The notes under the pieces are model-generated. The model saw nothing but the letters and a program-made list of their open reading frames with translations. It did not search any database and had not been told where the DNA came from. Of a DNA stretch of 64,000 nt, positions 23,101 through 33,553 are shown one piece after another (the stretch's first letter is position 1; every line of letters begins with the position of its first letter). The position numbers and the translations under genes were made by a program. The stretch comes from Fonsecaea monophora (taxonomy: Eukaryota; Ascomycota; Eurotiomycetes; Chaetothyriales; Herpotrichiellaceae): contig NW_019173945.1 of assembly GCF_001642475.1 (NCBI RefSeq), forward strand, positions 62,001 to 126,000, in the 5' to 3' direction.

Positions 23101-24037
23101 TCAACAGACCCAGCCACCGTCGGCATTGTATACGGCACCGGTCACAAACTTCGACTCGTCGCTCAACAAGAAAGCGACAACGTAGGCGATTTCAATGGGT
23201 TGGGCTCTCCTCTTCTGAGCCGTGACCTGCAATCTCTGTCTGACTTCCGCGGGATCTTCATGCACGGACATGGCTGTGGCGACAGATCCTACGCCCGTTG
23301 TCAGCTACACCTTGCCAAAGGTAAAACACGTGGCACAGCTGACGTACCTGGCGATACGCAGTTCACTCGGACCTTCTCGTTCTCCTTGGCCGCAGTCCTC
23401 GTAAGCCCAATGACAGCGGCTTTACTTGCACAGTACGCGGCATTGCCAGGCGCACCGAATTGGCCCCAAACGCTGGCGGCCGAGACCTGTAGAGAATCTG
23501 TCAAACTTGGCGTCGGGGGGCAGATCGCTTTGAACGTCGACGTACAATGCTAGAACCGTCCTTCATTGCCCTCAGCTCAGCCCTGATGCAATTGAAGACG
23601 CCTCGCGTGTTGACAGCAAACGTTCTTTCCCATGCGTCATCATCGCTGTCGGTGACAGGCTTGGGGTCAGTAAGAATGCCAGCCATGTTGGCCGCGCCGT
23701 CGATCTTGCCCAACTCTTCAACGGTCCTTTTAATCCAGGCATCCACGCTTGCGCTTTGAGTCACGTCCACTTTCGTGTAGATGTGCTTCCCATTACCCTG
23801 CAGAGACTTGGCCGCCTTCTCTAGGCCGTCCTCGTTGATATCAGCAAGCGAGATTGTCGCACCGCGGGATGCAAGCAACTTCGCTATCTCGAGGCCCATT
23901 CCAGACGCACCGCCTGTGATCCCGATCTTGAATATATCGATTTGTGGTTATTACAAGTCCGACTTCATGGTCCCGCATTCAGCCGTGGGAGGGCTTTGGA
24001 AATGAGTACTTACTACTTTGCCGTCGAAGGATGCCAT
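23101..24037 (-). CDS. Short-chain dehydrogenase/reductase (SDR)
   Basis: Four exons (24037-24014, 23926-23546, 23486-23348, 23288-23101) encode 243 residues, the usual classical-SDR length. The first exon has only eight codons (MASFDGKV) before GTAAGT. The cofactor loop TGGASGMG is at residues 12-19 and NMAG at 88-91. The catalytic set is S140, Y153 and K157 in YCASK. The third intron, with acceptor GGGCGTAG, gives SPGSVATAMSVHEDP, and the protein ends VTGAVYNADGGWVC. It probably oxidises an alcohol or reduces a ketone with NAD(P). It shares a 486-bp promoter region with a Baeyer-Villiger monooxygenase, so it may make that enzyme's ketone substrate. Confidence 0.88.
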
Positions 24038-24523
24038 TATTATTCGAAGTAGTATATCTTGCGAGCCGAGATCGAGAGAGAATAATTTCTGACTGCAAAA
24101 GAGAAAAATCTCACTTCTAGATTTTTTGAATAGGTAGCTGTGTATCTGAATTCGCTTTATCCTTACATCCACACCCTCCATCCACCCACCCACACAAAAC
24201 TAGCCAGATACCATTTCAATCCTTCTCAAATACTCGCAGGCGCCGTTACTAGACTAGCAGACTTGCCTGATCGGAACACAAGCCCGGCTGGAGCTGCCGT
24301 GTTTGGCTCGGTCTGCCGGCCCGGCACAGAGGGCCCTTGCTCCGGCCTCCAGTTTCTCCTTATCGGTCGTGGATGTCCAGTCTAGGAAGCAGGCGACACA
24401 CCCTCTTGACTTGGACAGATCACCCGGATTCCGGCAGCGGAAAGTTGGCTCTGCTGCTTGAGGCCTAATTCCCTAAAGACAAACAACTAGATATTTGGTC
24501 TACAAAGCAGCCATGGTATTACA
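24038..24523. promoter_or_regulatory. Divergent promoter, SDR / BVMO pair
   Basis: 486 bp lie between the SDR start and the BVMO start. Short divergent spacing suggests shared control. No specific operator was recognised. Confidence 0.5.
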
Positions 24524-26359
24524 ATGTCGAAGGCTCTCAAAGGACACCCAGAGTTGAGAGCCACCCCTGCTTTCGCCCATACTCGGCTTATCACAAATCC
24601 TCCTGAAGTCGCTCGTCGCATCTCAAAGTGTCCAGACATGGTCTCCGGCAGCAGCACCACTGCCGACAGGTTGAAGGCTATTTCTGATACCCTGCCGCCA
24701 TCCAACGAAACGTACGACGTTATCATCATCGGCTCGGGTCTCTCTGGTCTGTGTTCTCTGCATCACATTCGAGAACGCTTTCCTGCCTGGAAGGTACAGG
24801 TGATCGATGCGGCTCCCGACGTTGGCGGAACCTGGTACTGGAATTCGTACCCCGGTTGTCGATTTGACTCGGAGTCCTTGTCATACGCCCTATCTTTCGA
24901 CAAAGATCTTCTCAATGAGTGGCACTGGAAGGAGGCCTATTCACCGCAGCCCGAGACTCTCAAGTATTTTCAACGATTTGCCGAAAAGCATAAGCTGAAG
25001 GATTTTATTTTGTCCAACACTTCCATTCAGGAAGCCCATTGGAACGAAAGTAGACAGACATGGACTTTGATCGACAACAAAGGTGGCCAGCATGCCTCGA
25101 CATTTGTCATCAGCGCCATGGGTTTTCTCTCCTCTCCCACGCTACCGGCGATCCGTGGAATTGAGACTTTCCAGGGTGAACTTTTCCACACTTCTCGCTG
25201 GCCAAAGTATCTCGACATCAAGAGAGACTTTGCCGGTAAGAGGATCGGTGTTATTGGCACGGGCGCCACCGGCATTCAGATCATCACAGCCCTCTCAAAG
25301 GAGCAGGGAATCAAGTCACTGGAGGTGTTTCAGCGCACGGCAAACTGGGCTGCGCCATTACGAAACAAAGAAATCTCGGCCGAAGAGATGGAAGAACTGA
25401 AGAAAACCTATCCCGACATCTTCGACAAGTGTTTCAGATCGGCTTCCGGCTTCATGCATCTCCCCGACTCTCGCAAATGGGCCGACGTGAGCGAAGAAGA
25501 ACGTTTTGCTCATTGGGAGAAGCTGTACAACACGCCCGGTTTCGGAAAGTGGTTGAGTGTTTTCGCGGATACGTATACCGACCGCGCCGCAAATGCAGCG
25601 TACTCGGAGTTCATGGCCAACAAGATCAGACACCGAGTAAAGGATCCAGAAACGGCAGAAAGTCTCATCCCCAAGACGCACGGGTTCGGTACACGACGCG
25701 TACCACTCGAGAGCGGGTATTTCGAGGCTTACAACCAGGAGCGTGTCCATCTGGTAGATCTCAGGAAGACACCCATCGAATGTATCACGCCGGGTGGAAT
25801 TCAAACCTCCGACGGTCAAGAGCACCCCTTGGATATCTTGATCTGCGCCACCGGCTTTGACGCAATCACGGGCGCTTTCAGCGCGATTGATTTCCACGGC
25901 AAGGACGGTCGTCCAATGATTGCTTCGGGCGATACGCCAGGAGGTGAACGTGCAGTGTGGCCCGATCACCGGCCGCAGACATACCTGGGATTCACTGTGC
26001 CGAACATGCCCAACCTTTTCATGGTTTTGGGTCCCCATCAGCCATTCGGAAATGCGACACGCAACGTCGAGTACATTGTGGACGCCATCTGTGATCTGCT
26101 GCAATACGTCCGCGAGCACGACTACCACTACGTCGAAGCAACACAACAGGCGGCGGACAGCTGGTACCAGCACGTCGAAGAGTGCGCAAAGGGCCAGACC
26201 TTGATGAACGAGGTTGACAGCTGGATGACGGGCGTCAACACCAACGTCAAGGGCAAGACGACGAGGAGTATCTCGAGATACTGCGGAGAGTCCAAAGAGT
26301 TCCGCCGACGTGTAGAGCGCGTCGCCGCGGCCGACTACGACGGCTTCCGTTTCGCTTAG
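24524..26359 (+). CDS. Baeyer-Villiger monooxygenase (cyclohexanone monooxygenase-like)
   Basis: This is an intronless gene for 611 residues. The first Rossmann loop is GSGLSG (residues 70-75), followed by GGTWYWNSYPGCRFD. The BVMO fingerprint is FQGELFHTSRWP (216-227). The NADPH loop is GTGATG (245-250), and CATGFDAITG lies in the C-terminal FAD region. The length and the motif ICATGFD match flavin-dependent type I BVMOs that convert cyclic or aryl ketones to lactones or esters. The C-terminus FRFA has no peroxisomal signal. Its single exon contrasts with the three-exon BVMO at the left end, so the two are not a recent tandem duplication. It is paired divergently with an SDR. Confidence 0.92.
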   Translation: MSKALKGHPELRATPAFAHTRLITNPPEVARRISKCPDMVSGSSTTADRLKAISDTLPPSNETYDVIIIGSGLSGLCSLHHIRERFPAWKVQVIDAAPDVGGTWYWNSYPGCRFDSESLSYALSFDKDLLNEWHWKEAYSPQPETLKYFQRFAEKHKLKDFILSNTSIQEAHWNESRQTWTLIDNKGGQHASTFVISAMGFLSSPTLPAIRGIETFQGELFHTSRWPKYLDIKRDFAGKRIGVIGTGATGIQIITALSKEQGIKSLEVFQRTANWAAPLRNKEISAEEMEELKKTYPDIFDKCFRSASGFMHLPDSRKWADVSEEERFAHWEKLYNTPGFGKWLSVFADTYTDRAANAAYSEFMANKIRHRVKDPETAESLIPKTHGFGTRRVPLESGYFEAYNQERVHLVDLRKTPIECITPGGIQTSDGQEHPLDILICATGFDAITGAFSAIDFHGKDGRPMIASGDTPGGERAVWPDHRPQTYLGFTVPNMPNLFMVLGPHQPFGNATRNVEYIVDAICDLLQYVREHDYHYVEATQQAADSWYQHVEECAKGQTLMNEVDSWMTGVNTNVKGKTTRSISRYCGESKEFRRRVERVAAADYDGFRFA

Positions 26360-27676
26360 GCTCGCGACCGGTAATATTGTGCGCGTGTTGCAAGCGTCAT
26401 GCAAGAATTCACGAACTGATAGGTAGTATTACCATAAGAACGGAGTTTGACGCCAAGTGAGACAGCAGGGCGTGTTTCGGTGGTAGGTAGGTTCGGAAGG
26501 CAAAGTGGTTAACGCGAGTTGTTGATCCAAGTTTCGGACTGTTGTATATCATGAAAATTCCTAGATTTCATCACAGTAGGAAGAAAACATTCGAGATAGA
26601 GCTCTGGCTTCGAACCTGTTCGCATTCGAACGCAGGGGGCCCTGGGTCCCTTTGTACCTACCTAGCAGACCCGACTCACTTGTTCGCGCGAGCATTCTCA
26701 GCGTCACTATTTGTAGCAGTAGGACAAGCTCAAGGTTAATGCGAATCATACGACTTCCAAGGCCAGGCGACCTAGGAAGACAAAGTGTCTTAAGAACATT
26801 TCGGTTTGTATTGCATTGCAGGCGCCATCATACCTACAGCCCAGTATCGTTCGAGCTGACAACCCAGCCTATTGATTGGTGGAAAAAAGGTGGGTGCTCA
26901 CCTTCTCGGCCTCAGGAACCCAGGCCCGGGCAGCAAGGAGCCACAACAGCCTTCCCAAACCAAACCTGCTTTGGTAGTTCACTTTGTATGTACTTGGTAT
27001 ATGGCATTCAGGCAGACATACCTAATGCTCGAGTAGTGGTCCCTACGGCCGCGTAGAGGTGTCTGCCCACCGCTAGTGGAAGTGCTGTAGTAAAATAAGT
27101 ACCGTTGGCATCATCACTGGAGCTATCGGTATAGCAGCCGCAGTCGTTGGTGCGTTTATTACCTGGCACTACCGTATAAGACGGAGGGTCCGATCGTTAC
27201 GCCCTGTACCGTTGAATTCCAAAACTGCACAGCGCAACCGCGCAACTTGAACCCTCCTTTGCGAAATGAAAGTGCACCATCGCGACTGGAAAATTTAGGG
27301 CCATAAGCTTCAAGTTATGGATGCGTATGCGTCTCACATGCAATATTCTCTCGAATGTCGCAGTTGATGTGGCATGGGATAGAGCCACTTGGGCTTGTGC
27401 CATGAGAACAGAGTCGTCTCGAACCCTAAGGGTCTGCTGGCGTGGTGTGTCAGAAATGAAGGGCACAGTGGGCGGGCATCTACCCTAGGCCGGAAGTGGG
27501 GTGAGCTGCGAGCACTTTCTACTCAACTTGGCTTCGAAGAGCAGCGAGACAAGAGCCGGTCAGGTTGCTGGTTGATTTCAGGGGTCAAGATTCGCCGCTG
27601 AGGATCGCGGTATCTTTTGTCACGTTTTGTGCGGCCTCCTAAGGGTGTTCGTAATCCGACGCTACGATATGATCGC
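26360..27676. other. Gene-free region, convergent 3' ends
   Basis: About 1.3 kb separates two convergent genes. No open frame here shows domain features, and no transposon ends were seen. Confidence 0.5.
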
Positions 27677-29410
27677 TTAGCCGGATTCCATAACCCTCGA
27701 ATCCCGCTTAGCTGATGGGCGTGTCGCTTTAAGGGGAATTTCGACCATTTTTGTAACTTGATGGCGCGTCGTGGTCGGCACGCGTCGTGGTCTTTGCTCG
27801 GCGTGCAAAGGCTCGACCGGTCCAGGTACGACCCGGCTAGCTCTGACTTTTTCTCTGGGAACGTCTTCTCCCGCTTGCACGTCAGGCACATGTGTCCCCC
27901 TTCTGCCTCGTTGTCTCTTCTGTACTGGCTGAACCGCTTCAAGTGGTGGTCGGCTGATTGCGATATCGTCGCAAGATGCAACTACTCCCGCTTGAAACTT
28001 AGGCCCAGGCACTCCTCTTGTGCCTTGTTGTCCAGTGTGCGATTTCAGTCGATCTTCGGGTTGCCGTTCCTTCCGCGTATTTGCTGCGTTTCTGTTGCGG
28101 ACGATTGTCTCGCGGTATGCATCCAGTGCCCTGCAAAGTGTTCGTAGTCGTGCATCAACACCGTTGTCGAGAATGTTCTTGATTGCTCGAGAAAGCGCTC
28201 GAATACCGTTTGCATCCCGTAGAAGATGCTGTGAAAGTCCTTCGACGTGAAAACTATGTTGTCCTCCCTTTTCAGCCGGCGCTCTCAGCCAGTGTACGTT
28301 CACACAAGCAAATTGATGGTCTATAGTGACCGAGAAATATCGTGGCTCTTCATAATCGAATTCTTCCATTCCGAAGCTGCGCTGCATGAGGTCTATATAG
28401 CCGCTCAACGCGACGGCTCCAGCACCAGCAGCCTGATTCGTTGCGATATAGTGGGTTCCGTTCTGAGCCTGTGATTTGAACTCGATCTCCAGGAATGGAA
28501 ATCGAACCTTCTGGTCTGGGACGGCATAGCTTCTGTCGAACTGATCGTCAACGAGAAGACCAATTGTCCCTAGTTGGTTTCGGGTGAAGGCCGCCTCAGA
28601 GTAACCAAAGGCTAGGTCTGGTTTCGGTTTAGGCAAGGGGAGTGGATTGGTCAGAATAGACGTATCGAGCGGGATAGGAACAGAATTGTACCACGGTTGA
28701 GCGGCATTAGACGCCAATCGTGTATCCGGAAGTGTCTTCATTGCTGGAATGAGGTCCGGAGCTAATTGCAGTACAATAGCTTCTTCACCCTCCTCCTCAA
28801 CCCGTCGGCTTGTCCTTATCAGTTGTTGCACGGCCTCATCATCCATCTCAGGAGATGTTCGAGACCGTGATATTATTCTCCGTGCCCGACGTATCAACTC
28901 GGGGGGTGGGTCTTCACGATTGATGTAAATATTGCGATCGCGTAACGACTGTCGATAATCCGCGTCATGAACACTCGCAGTGGATTTCTCAGATTTTCTG
29001 GATGTGGAGATCGATCCTTCAAAACTGTTGTCCGGAGACGGAAGCAGGGAGGTAGGTTTGCGGGGCATCTTGAATGATGCTTCGGAGATTCGGGCTTCGT
29101 TCTCTGTTGGTGAACTGCGAGACCAACTCAACTTTTCCAACCAACTCTCGATGAGGTTTTCCTTATCAGGCTCAGTTCTTGTCTCAGTGGGTTGCGTGAG
29201 CTTATGTCTCGGACGCTTCGCGGGTAGGTCGAGTTCGTCTTCGGTGTTCACGGGGGTCTTGTCCTTCTCCTTACGATGATTGGATTGTTTGACTACTGGT
29301 TTCTGCAATGACCTCGTCGGTCCTCCTCTTGCGGTGCCTTGATGGCTCGCAGCTTGTTTCTCTTGTAGCCGAGCGCTTTTGCGAGAGGTCTTGGTGAGGG
29401 AAACTGACAT
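27677..29410 (-). CDS. PD-(D/E)XK-like domain protein, function unknown
   Basis: A single open frame encodes 577 residues. The first 150 are basic and Ser-rich with nuclear-signal-like clusters (RKSARLQEK, KRPRHK). A domain follows from about 165 to 440. It contains KPDLAFGY (P264, D265) and then FLEIEFKS (E310, K312), which together look like the PD and ExK halves of a PD-(D/E)XK nuclease-type core; HYIATNQAAGAGA follows. This resembles a fungal-specific domain that I believe is catalogued as a DUF of the 7924 type, but I cannot check. The last 135 residues are Arg/Pro/Gln-rich and unlike the domain, so the C-terminus could be altered by a missed intron or a frameshift. Biochemical function is not known. 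Confidence 0.68.
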   Translation of the reverse strand: MSVSLTKTSRKSARLQEKQAASHQGTARGGPTRSLQKPVVKQSNHRKEKDKTPVNTEDELDLPAKRPRHKLTQPTETRTEPDKENLIESWLEKLSWSRSSPTENEARISEASFKMPRKPTSLLPSPDNSFEGSISTSRKSEKSTASVHDADYRQSLRDRNIYINREDPPPELIRRARRIISRSRTSPEMDDEAVQQLIRTSRRVEEEGEEAIVLQLAPDLIPAMKTLPDTRLASNAAQPWYNSVPIPLDTSILTNPLPLPKPKPDLAFGYSEAAFTRNQLGTIGLLVDDQFDRSYAVPDQKVRFPFLEIEFKSQAQNGTHYIATNQAAGAGAVALSGYIDLMQRSFGMEEFDYEEPRYFSVTIDHQFACVNVHWLRAPAEKGGQHSFHVEGLSQHLLRDANGIRALSRAIKNILDNGVDARLRTLCRALDAYRETIVRNRNAANTRKERQPEDRLKSHTGQQGTRGVPGPKFQAGVVASCDDIAISRPPLEAVQPVQKRQRGRRGTHVPDVQAGEDVPREKVRASRVVPGPVEPLHAEQRPRRVPTTTRHQVTKMVEIPLKATRPSAKRDSRVMESG

Positions 29411-30880
29411 CTCTCCGAGATTCTTGGGCTCTTTCTTCGGTGCTCACTTATGTTTTCGTCCTCTTCTTCGCCTTGAGCAGAACAGCTCCATTTTCCTGTC
29501 CATGAGTTTAGGTGGAATTCCAAAGTGATGGAGGTATTTCCTACGGGTTGAAAGATTAGGCTTGACCTGTTAGCGGTCAGGTCTGTCGTTGACCTTTCGG
29601 CGCTCCGTCTGTGTCTCGCGGACATATCGACTGGTAATGAATAACATGGAGGATGAGCCCATTATTCATAGCTCGCGCAGGATACGGAAGGCTGAAGAAG
29701 CGGGGGCCGTGGATGGAGGCTGGTCTTGGGAATTACGGAGAACCAACAGTCTGCGTTGGCGGCTGAGAAGTTGAAACTCGCCAGTGGATTGAGTGGATGC
29801 ATGGCTTGGCAGCATTGGAGCAGCTAATCCGGGGATATAACCTCACGCGATACTCGTTAAACCCTATCTTATCAGTTTCTCCATGGGAATAGCAAGGTAG
29901 TTACACTAGTCTCTAAATGGCTAGCGGGGTAACTAGAAATCAAGTCTACCTGAGTGTACAAAGTCCGTCCTGCCTGATGACACCAGTCGCTAGGCTGAGG
30001 TTGAGCTGAAGTTGAGCCAGTGTCAGGTAGTCATTCAAGGCCACCAGGCAACGTAATTCCTCGCACAAAGCTCTTGCAAACTCGGGCGCGCGGCATTCCC
30101 TAGTCAAAGGAGATTCTATTTGCAGATGCTAGCTCTGTCTAGTATCGGACAACTTCAATGGTCTCCAAGTTGAGGGTTACAGACTTAGTTCTCGTGGTGG
30201 GAATCAGGCGAGCTCCAGATCATGGATAAGTCACATGACGACGATCTCAATGGCTCCGGCGAAGAGAACATGTCTTTTACTGAGTGGGTTTTGACTGGGA
30301 AAGAATCCCCTTAATTCTGTCTCGGGCTGGGACAAGATTGACCTCCGGACAGAGATTTCCCCGCCACCTTACATGGCCTTGCATGGCCTTACATGGAAGC
30401 CAAGTTGTATCTCTATCAATAGGAAAAACAAAAGCTGCGGTTATTGGTAAATCCGTGCCTCTCAGTTGGGCTTGAAAGCTATCACCCTAGCACCAGATGT
30501 CCACCCTCTCGTTTCTCTTTTGTGCGTTCGCTTCGACTGCGAGCTATCCAGATTGCTCCTGGGCGCCACACTTCTAATGTCTTTCTCAAGGCTCTTTAAC
30601 AGAGAATCAAAAGACTCGCATCAAAACAATAAAAAGGGGCACGACATCCCAGAGTCGTCGTCAGCAGCATCTTTAGGTAAAAGATATTACTCCGCAGACA
30701 ACGAAATTATCTTGATCAGATGAAAAATATAGCCTGGCCTCCCGTTTTGCCATTCACGGACATAGAAGAGACTCAAAGACTGCGGCGCCCGCCCGTTCAG
30801 AGGCGGTTGTCAGTCGTCCACGAACAGTCCAGACTGATGCGGACAACAAACCCGCGCCTTCCTGGCTGTCTGATGAGTGA
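29411..30880. other. Gene-free region with decayed sequence
   Basis: About 1.5 kb lies upstream of the nuclease-like gene, whose promoter should be at the left edge. Fragments at 30466-30935 on the plus strand may be eroded upstream parts of the STAND relic, but I could not match them to a domain. Confidence 0.4.
30367..30396. repeat. Short tandem repeat, 10 bp x 3
   Basis: Three adjacent 10-bp units read CCTTACATGG, CCTTGCATGG and CCTTACATGG. Only the middle copy differs, at one base. Confidence 0.8.
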
Positions 30881-31386
30881 CGGCAGCTCTCTGATGGAAA
30901 CAGAGACTTCGACAGCTTCCTCAGGGAAACGGTGAGATTTCTAACGACCTACGTTTCGATTAACGAACGCGCTCCCATGCAAACATATGTAGCGGCACTT
31001 GTCTTCTGTCCGGCAAAGAGCCAAATCAAGGATTTATTTTGGCAGCGAGAACGGCTCCGATTTCGTAAAGAGCATCAAAGGCATTCGTAGCAGCTGGATG
31101 GAGCTCATGCTTGCAGTTTCTGGAGGATCCTGATGGCTTTATGTTGATGCTTGCTTACTCGAGCGACAGCAAGAAGATCGCGAAAAGCTCCCGATGGGGA
31201 GACGTGCGACTCTGGAATGTCGAAACGGGGACTTTTGGGCTGCTTGGTGGCCATTTTTATACAGTCATCTTCATTGGCTTCTTGAGCGACGATAAGAAGC
31301 CCTTGTGTGAGCTCCACTTATATTCGCCCAATCGGGGGTATAGAGAACTATACGAGGTATACGCAGTATTGATATCTCTTAGATAG
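30881..31386 (+). pseudogene. Relic of a NACHT/WD40 (STAND, NLR-like) gene
   Basis: Two frames carry pieces of one family. From 30881 to 31090 one frame reads RETVRFLTTYVSINE and then QTYVAALVFCPAKSQIKDLF, which resembles the segment that sits between the NACHT and WD40 parts of fungal NLR-like proteins. It ends at a stop. A second frame, shifted, runs to 31386 and reads WSSCLQFLEDPDGF, AYSSDSKKIAKSS and GDVRLWNVETGTF, a single degraded WD40 blade. In intact relatives these read LEGH, SPDSKKIAS and DGTVRLWNVETG. No NACHT P-loop and no further blades are present. The frameshift, stops and single repeat show a dead fragment. Intact members act in non-self recognition and cell death. Confidence 0.72.
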
Positions 31387-31544
31387 AGATGCCTACCTAC
31401 AGGTGCCAGTACACACAAGCACCGAGCATGCATGAGTACAGTCTAGGCAGTTACTGTGACAACGTCACTCCCTGTGTCGCTGCTAAGTTTTTTTTTCATC
31501 TTATAACTTCAGATACACATGTACGAGACGTAGACACGCCACCG

Positions 31545-33553
31545 TCATCCCATCTTCACGCCCTCGAGAGGCTGTCCTTCCAGGTCGGACTGGATGGACA
31601 GAGCGACGAAGCGGGACCACCAGCGCGCCTGGGCGGCGGTGCCCCCAAACATCCACAGCCCGGGAGCTTTTCTGTAGGTCAGTCACGGGTTTCGATCTGG
31701 TGCCTCGAAAACAAAGACGGGTCACTGGGACCAGAGACCGGGGAACTCACCTGCCGGCTTCATGACATTCCTCACCTCGCCCTCCTCATCGAGCCCCCAA
31801 AACTCATCCAACTTGGACGCGACACCCTCCCCGACAATCTGGGCCACCTGGTTGCGGTAGTCGTGGTCCTGCCCCGTCGCGACCACGACCACGTCGGCGC
31901 GCATCTCGGTCCCGTCCTGAAACCTCACGCCCTGGGGAGTGAATGTCGTGACGGGCACGCCGGATTTGACCCGGATGTCCCCGCGGGCAATGTGCGACGA
32001 TGCGCCAATGTCGATGTAGTACCCGCCGTAGCGGTGGAGGATGTTGTCCATCAGCGGCGTGTGGCGGTCGACACGGAAGCCGGAGCGCTCGAGGTCGTCG
32101 AAGCGCGCTTGGTCCCGGCGCGCGGCGGCCTCGTGGATCGTCTTGAGAATGTCGCGGAGGATCTTGTTCGGGCGGGAGGCGACGAGGGCGTCGGCGGTGG
32201 CGGTGGGGATGGTATTGTTGTAGAGAGCTAAAGGAAGTCAGATTCTATTTATCCGGTATTGTTTTGAGGGGACGGTCGGGATGAGAGGAATTTGTGTGTG
32301 TGTGTGTGTGTGTGGACTAACTTACCCTGTTGCCCCTTCACGATCCATTCAATCGGGTATATAGCCGTCGGTCTGCGCTGGATCATCGTCACAGAGCGCA
32401 AACCCGCCCGGTACATGTCCTCGGCGATGTCGTGCGCCGTCGTGCCGGACCCGATAATGATGGCGTCCTTGGCCACCCAGTCTCGACTATGCTTGTACGC
32501 GCCCGAGTGCACGAGAATGCCCTGATACTGCTCGGTGCCGGGGAACTTTGGGTCGTTGTCGACGCTGACGCCCGCGCCGGTGGCGACAACGAGGTGTCGA
32601 CAGACCAGCTCCCGCCTTTCGTCGCCGTTGACCGTCACGTCCAGCGTCCACGTCTGCGTCTCGGCGTTCCAGACTGCCTTGTTCGTGTCGGCGCTGGTCC
32701 ACAGATTGATTCCGTAGCGTTTGGCATAGTTCTCAAAGCCCTCGGCCACGATCTTGCCGGGTAGGAGCAACGGGTCGGTGGGCTTCCACGTGCGCTCAAA
32801 GGGCAGATTGTTGTACTCGCGGATCGTGTGCTGTCTGACCGACTCGTAGCGTTGCGTCCAGTTCTTGCCCACGGAAGGCCGCTTCTCGAGAAGGACGTAG
32901 TCGATTCCGAGGGCACCGAGTCTGCCCGCGATGGATAGACCGCATTGACCTGCCCCGATGACCACGACGTTGAAATGACTTTGGCCGCCAGTCTGGTTCT
33001 TCTCGTTTTCACCAACAACAACACCGTTGACGGCATCATTGGTAGTCTCAGTGTCGACCACCACCACCCGCGGAACATCAGGGTGCCCGTGCCCCTCAAA
33101 GTTATCCAGAATCGTCACCAACATCCAGATCTTCCACTTCCCATCCTCATCCGGGACCAACGATGCCGTCCCTGTACAGTTCCCGACAAGTCCCCCACCT
33201 CCACCCTCATCCTCGAGCTTCACGACGAAAGTGAACGGAATGTCGACCCAAGAGCTCGTCGGAACGGGATTAGTGATCCGTCCAGCCGCTGTCTTGATAT
33301 CAGCGACACGGTGAGCCTTGACCTGAGCGTTCCACACCTCGGCGATCCTCTCTGAGCCGGAGAACGTGCGGACCTGCCCCGTCAGCGCGAGCCAGTCTCT
33401 CCACAGCGCCGCCGGGCCGAGCAGGGCCGTGGCGTCGAGATTTTGGAGGGTTTGTTGCGCTACCTGCTGGACGGTGTCGACGTCGACGTCTCCGGGGACT
33501 AATCGCGATGGCAAACTGCCCGGGAGCTTGTCTAGATCGTGTCCCGGTGCCAT
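31545..33553 (-). CDS. Flavin-containing monooxygenase (YUCCA/FMO-like)
   Basis: Three exons (33553-32326, 32227-31751, 31666-31545) encode 608 residues. An in-frame ATG at 33622 would add 23. Joins are CAACAG|GTAAGT..CTTTAG|CTCTC and GGCAG|GTGAGT..AAAAG|CTCCC. The first 190 residues hold an alpha+beta domain with the look of the SnoaL/NTF2-like fold found at the front of such fungal proteins. The FAD loop GAGQCGLSIAGRLG follows, then LLEKRPSVGKNWTQRYESVR. The NADPH loop is GSGTTAHDIAEDM, and VVVATGQDHDYRN is the conserved ATG motif. The C-terminus, APGLWMFGGTAAQARWWSRF, is characteristic of this fungal FMO group. It would hydroxylate or oxygenate a nucleophilic or carbonyl substrate using NADPH and O2; the substrate is unknown. 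The first intron carries a (TG)11 microsatellite. Confidence 0.88.
32293..32314. repeat. (TG)11 microsatellite in FMO intron 1
   Basis: Eleven uninterrupted TG units (CA on the coding strand) lie within the first intron of the FMO gene, 11 bp inside the 5' splice site. Confidence 0.97.

Noticed and set aside
22996..23553. 185-codon plus-strand frame over the SDR gene
   Set aside because: The minus-strand four-exon SDR explains the region fully, with catalytic residues in place.
25358..26404. 348-codon open frame antisense to the second BVMO
   Set aside because: It mirrors a strongly coding, motif-rich gene and its own translation has no domain features; it is a shadow of codon bias.
27758..28147. 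129-codon plus-strand frame opposite the nuclease-like gene
   Set aside because: Cys/Arg/Ser-rich antisense shadow with no start context or homology that I can see.
30466..30935. Open plus-strand frames just upstream of the STAND relic
   Set aside because: They may be parts of the same dead gene, but no NACHT or N-terminal effector motif could be matched, so they are not called.
31389..32231. 280-codon plus-strand frame over the FMO gene
   Set aside because: It lies opposite conserved FMO exons and spans their introns; low-complexity Gly/Val/His sequence points to an antisense shadow.
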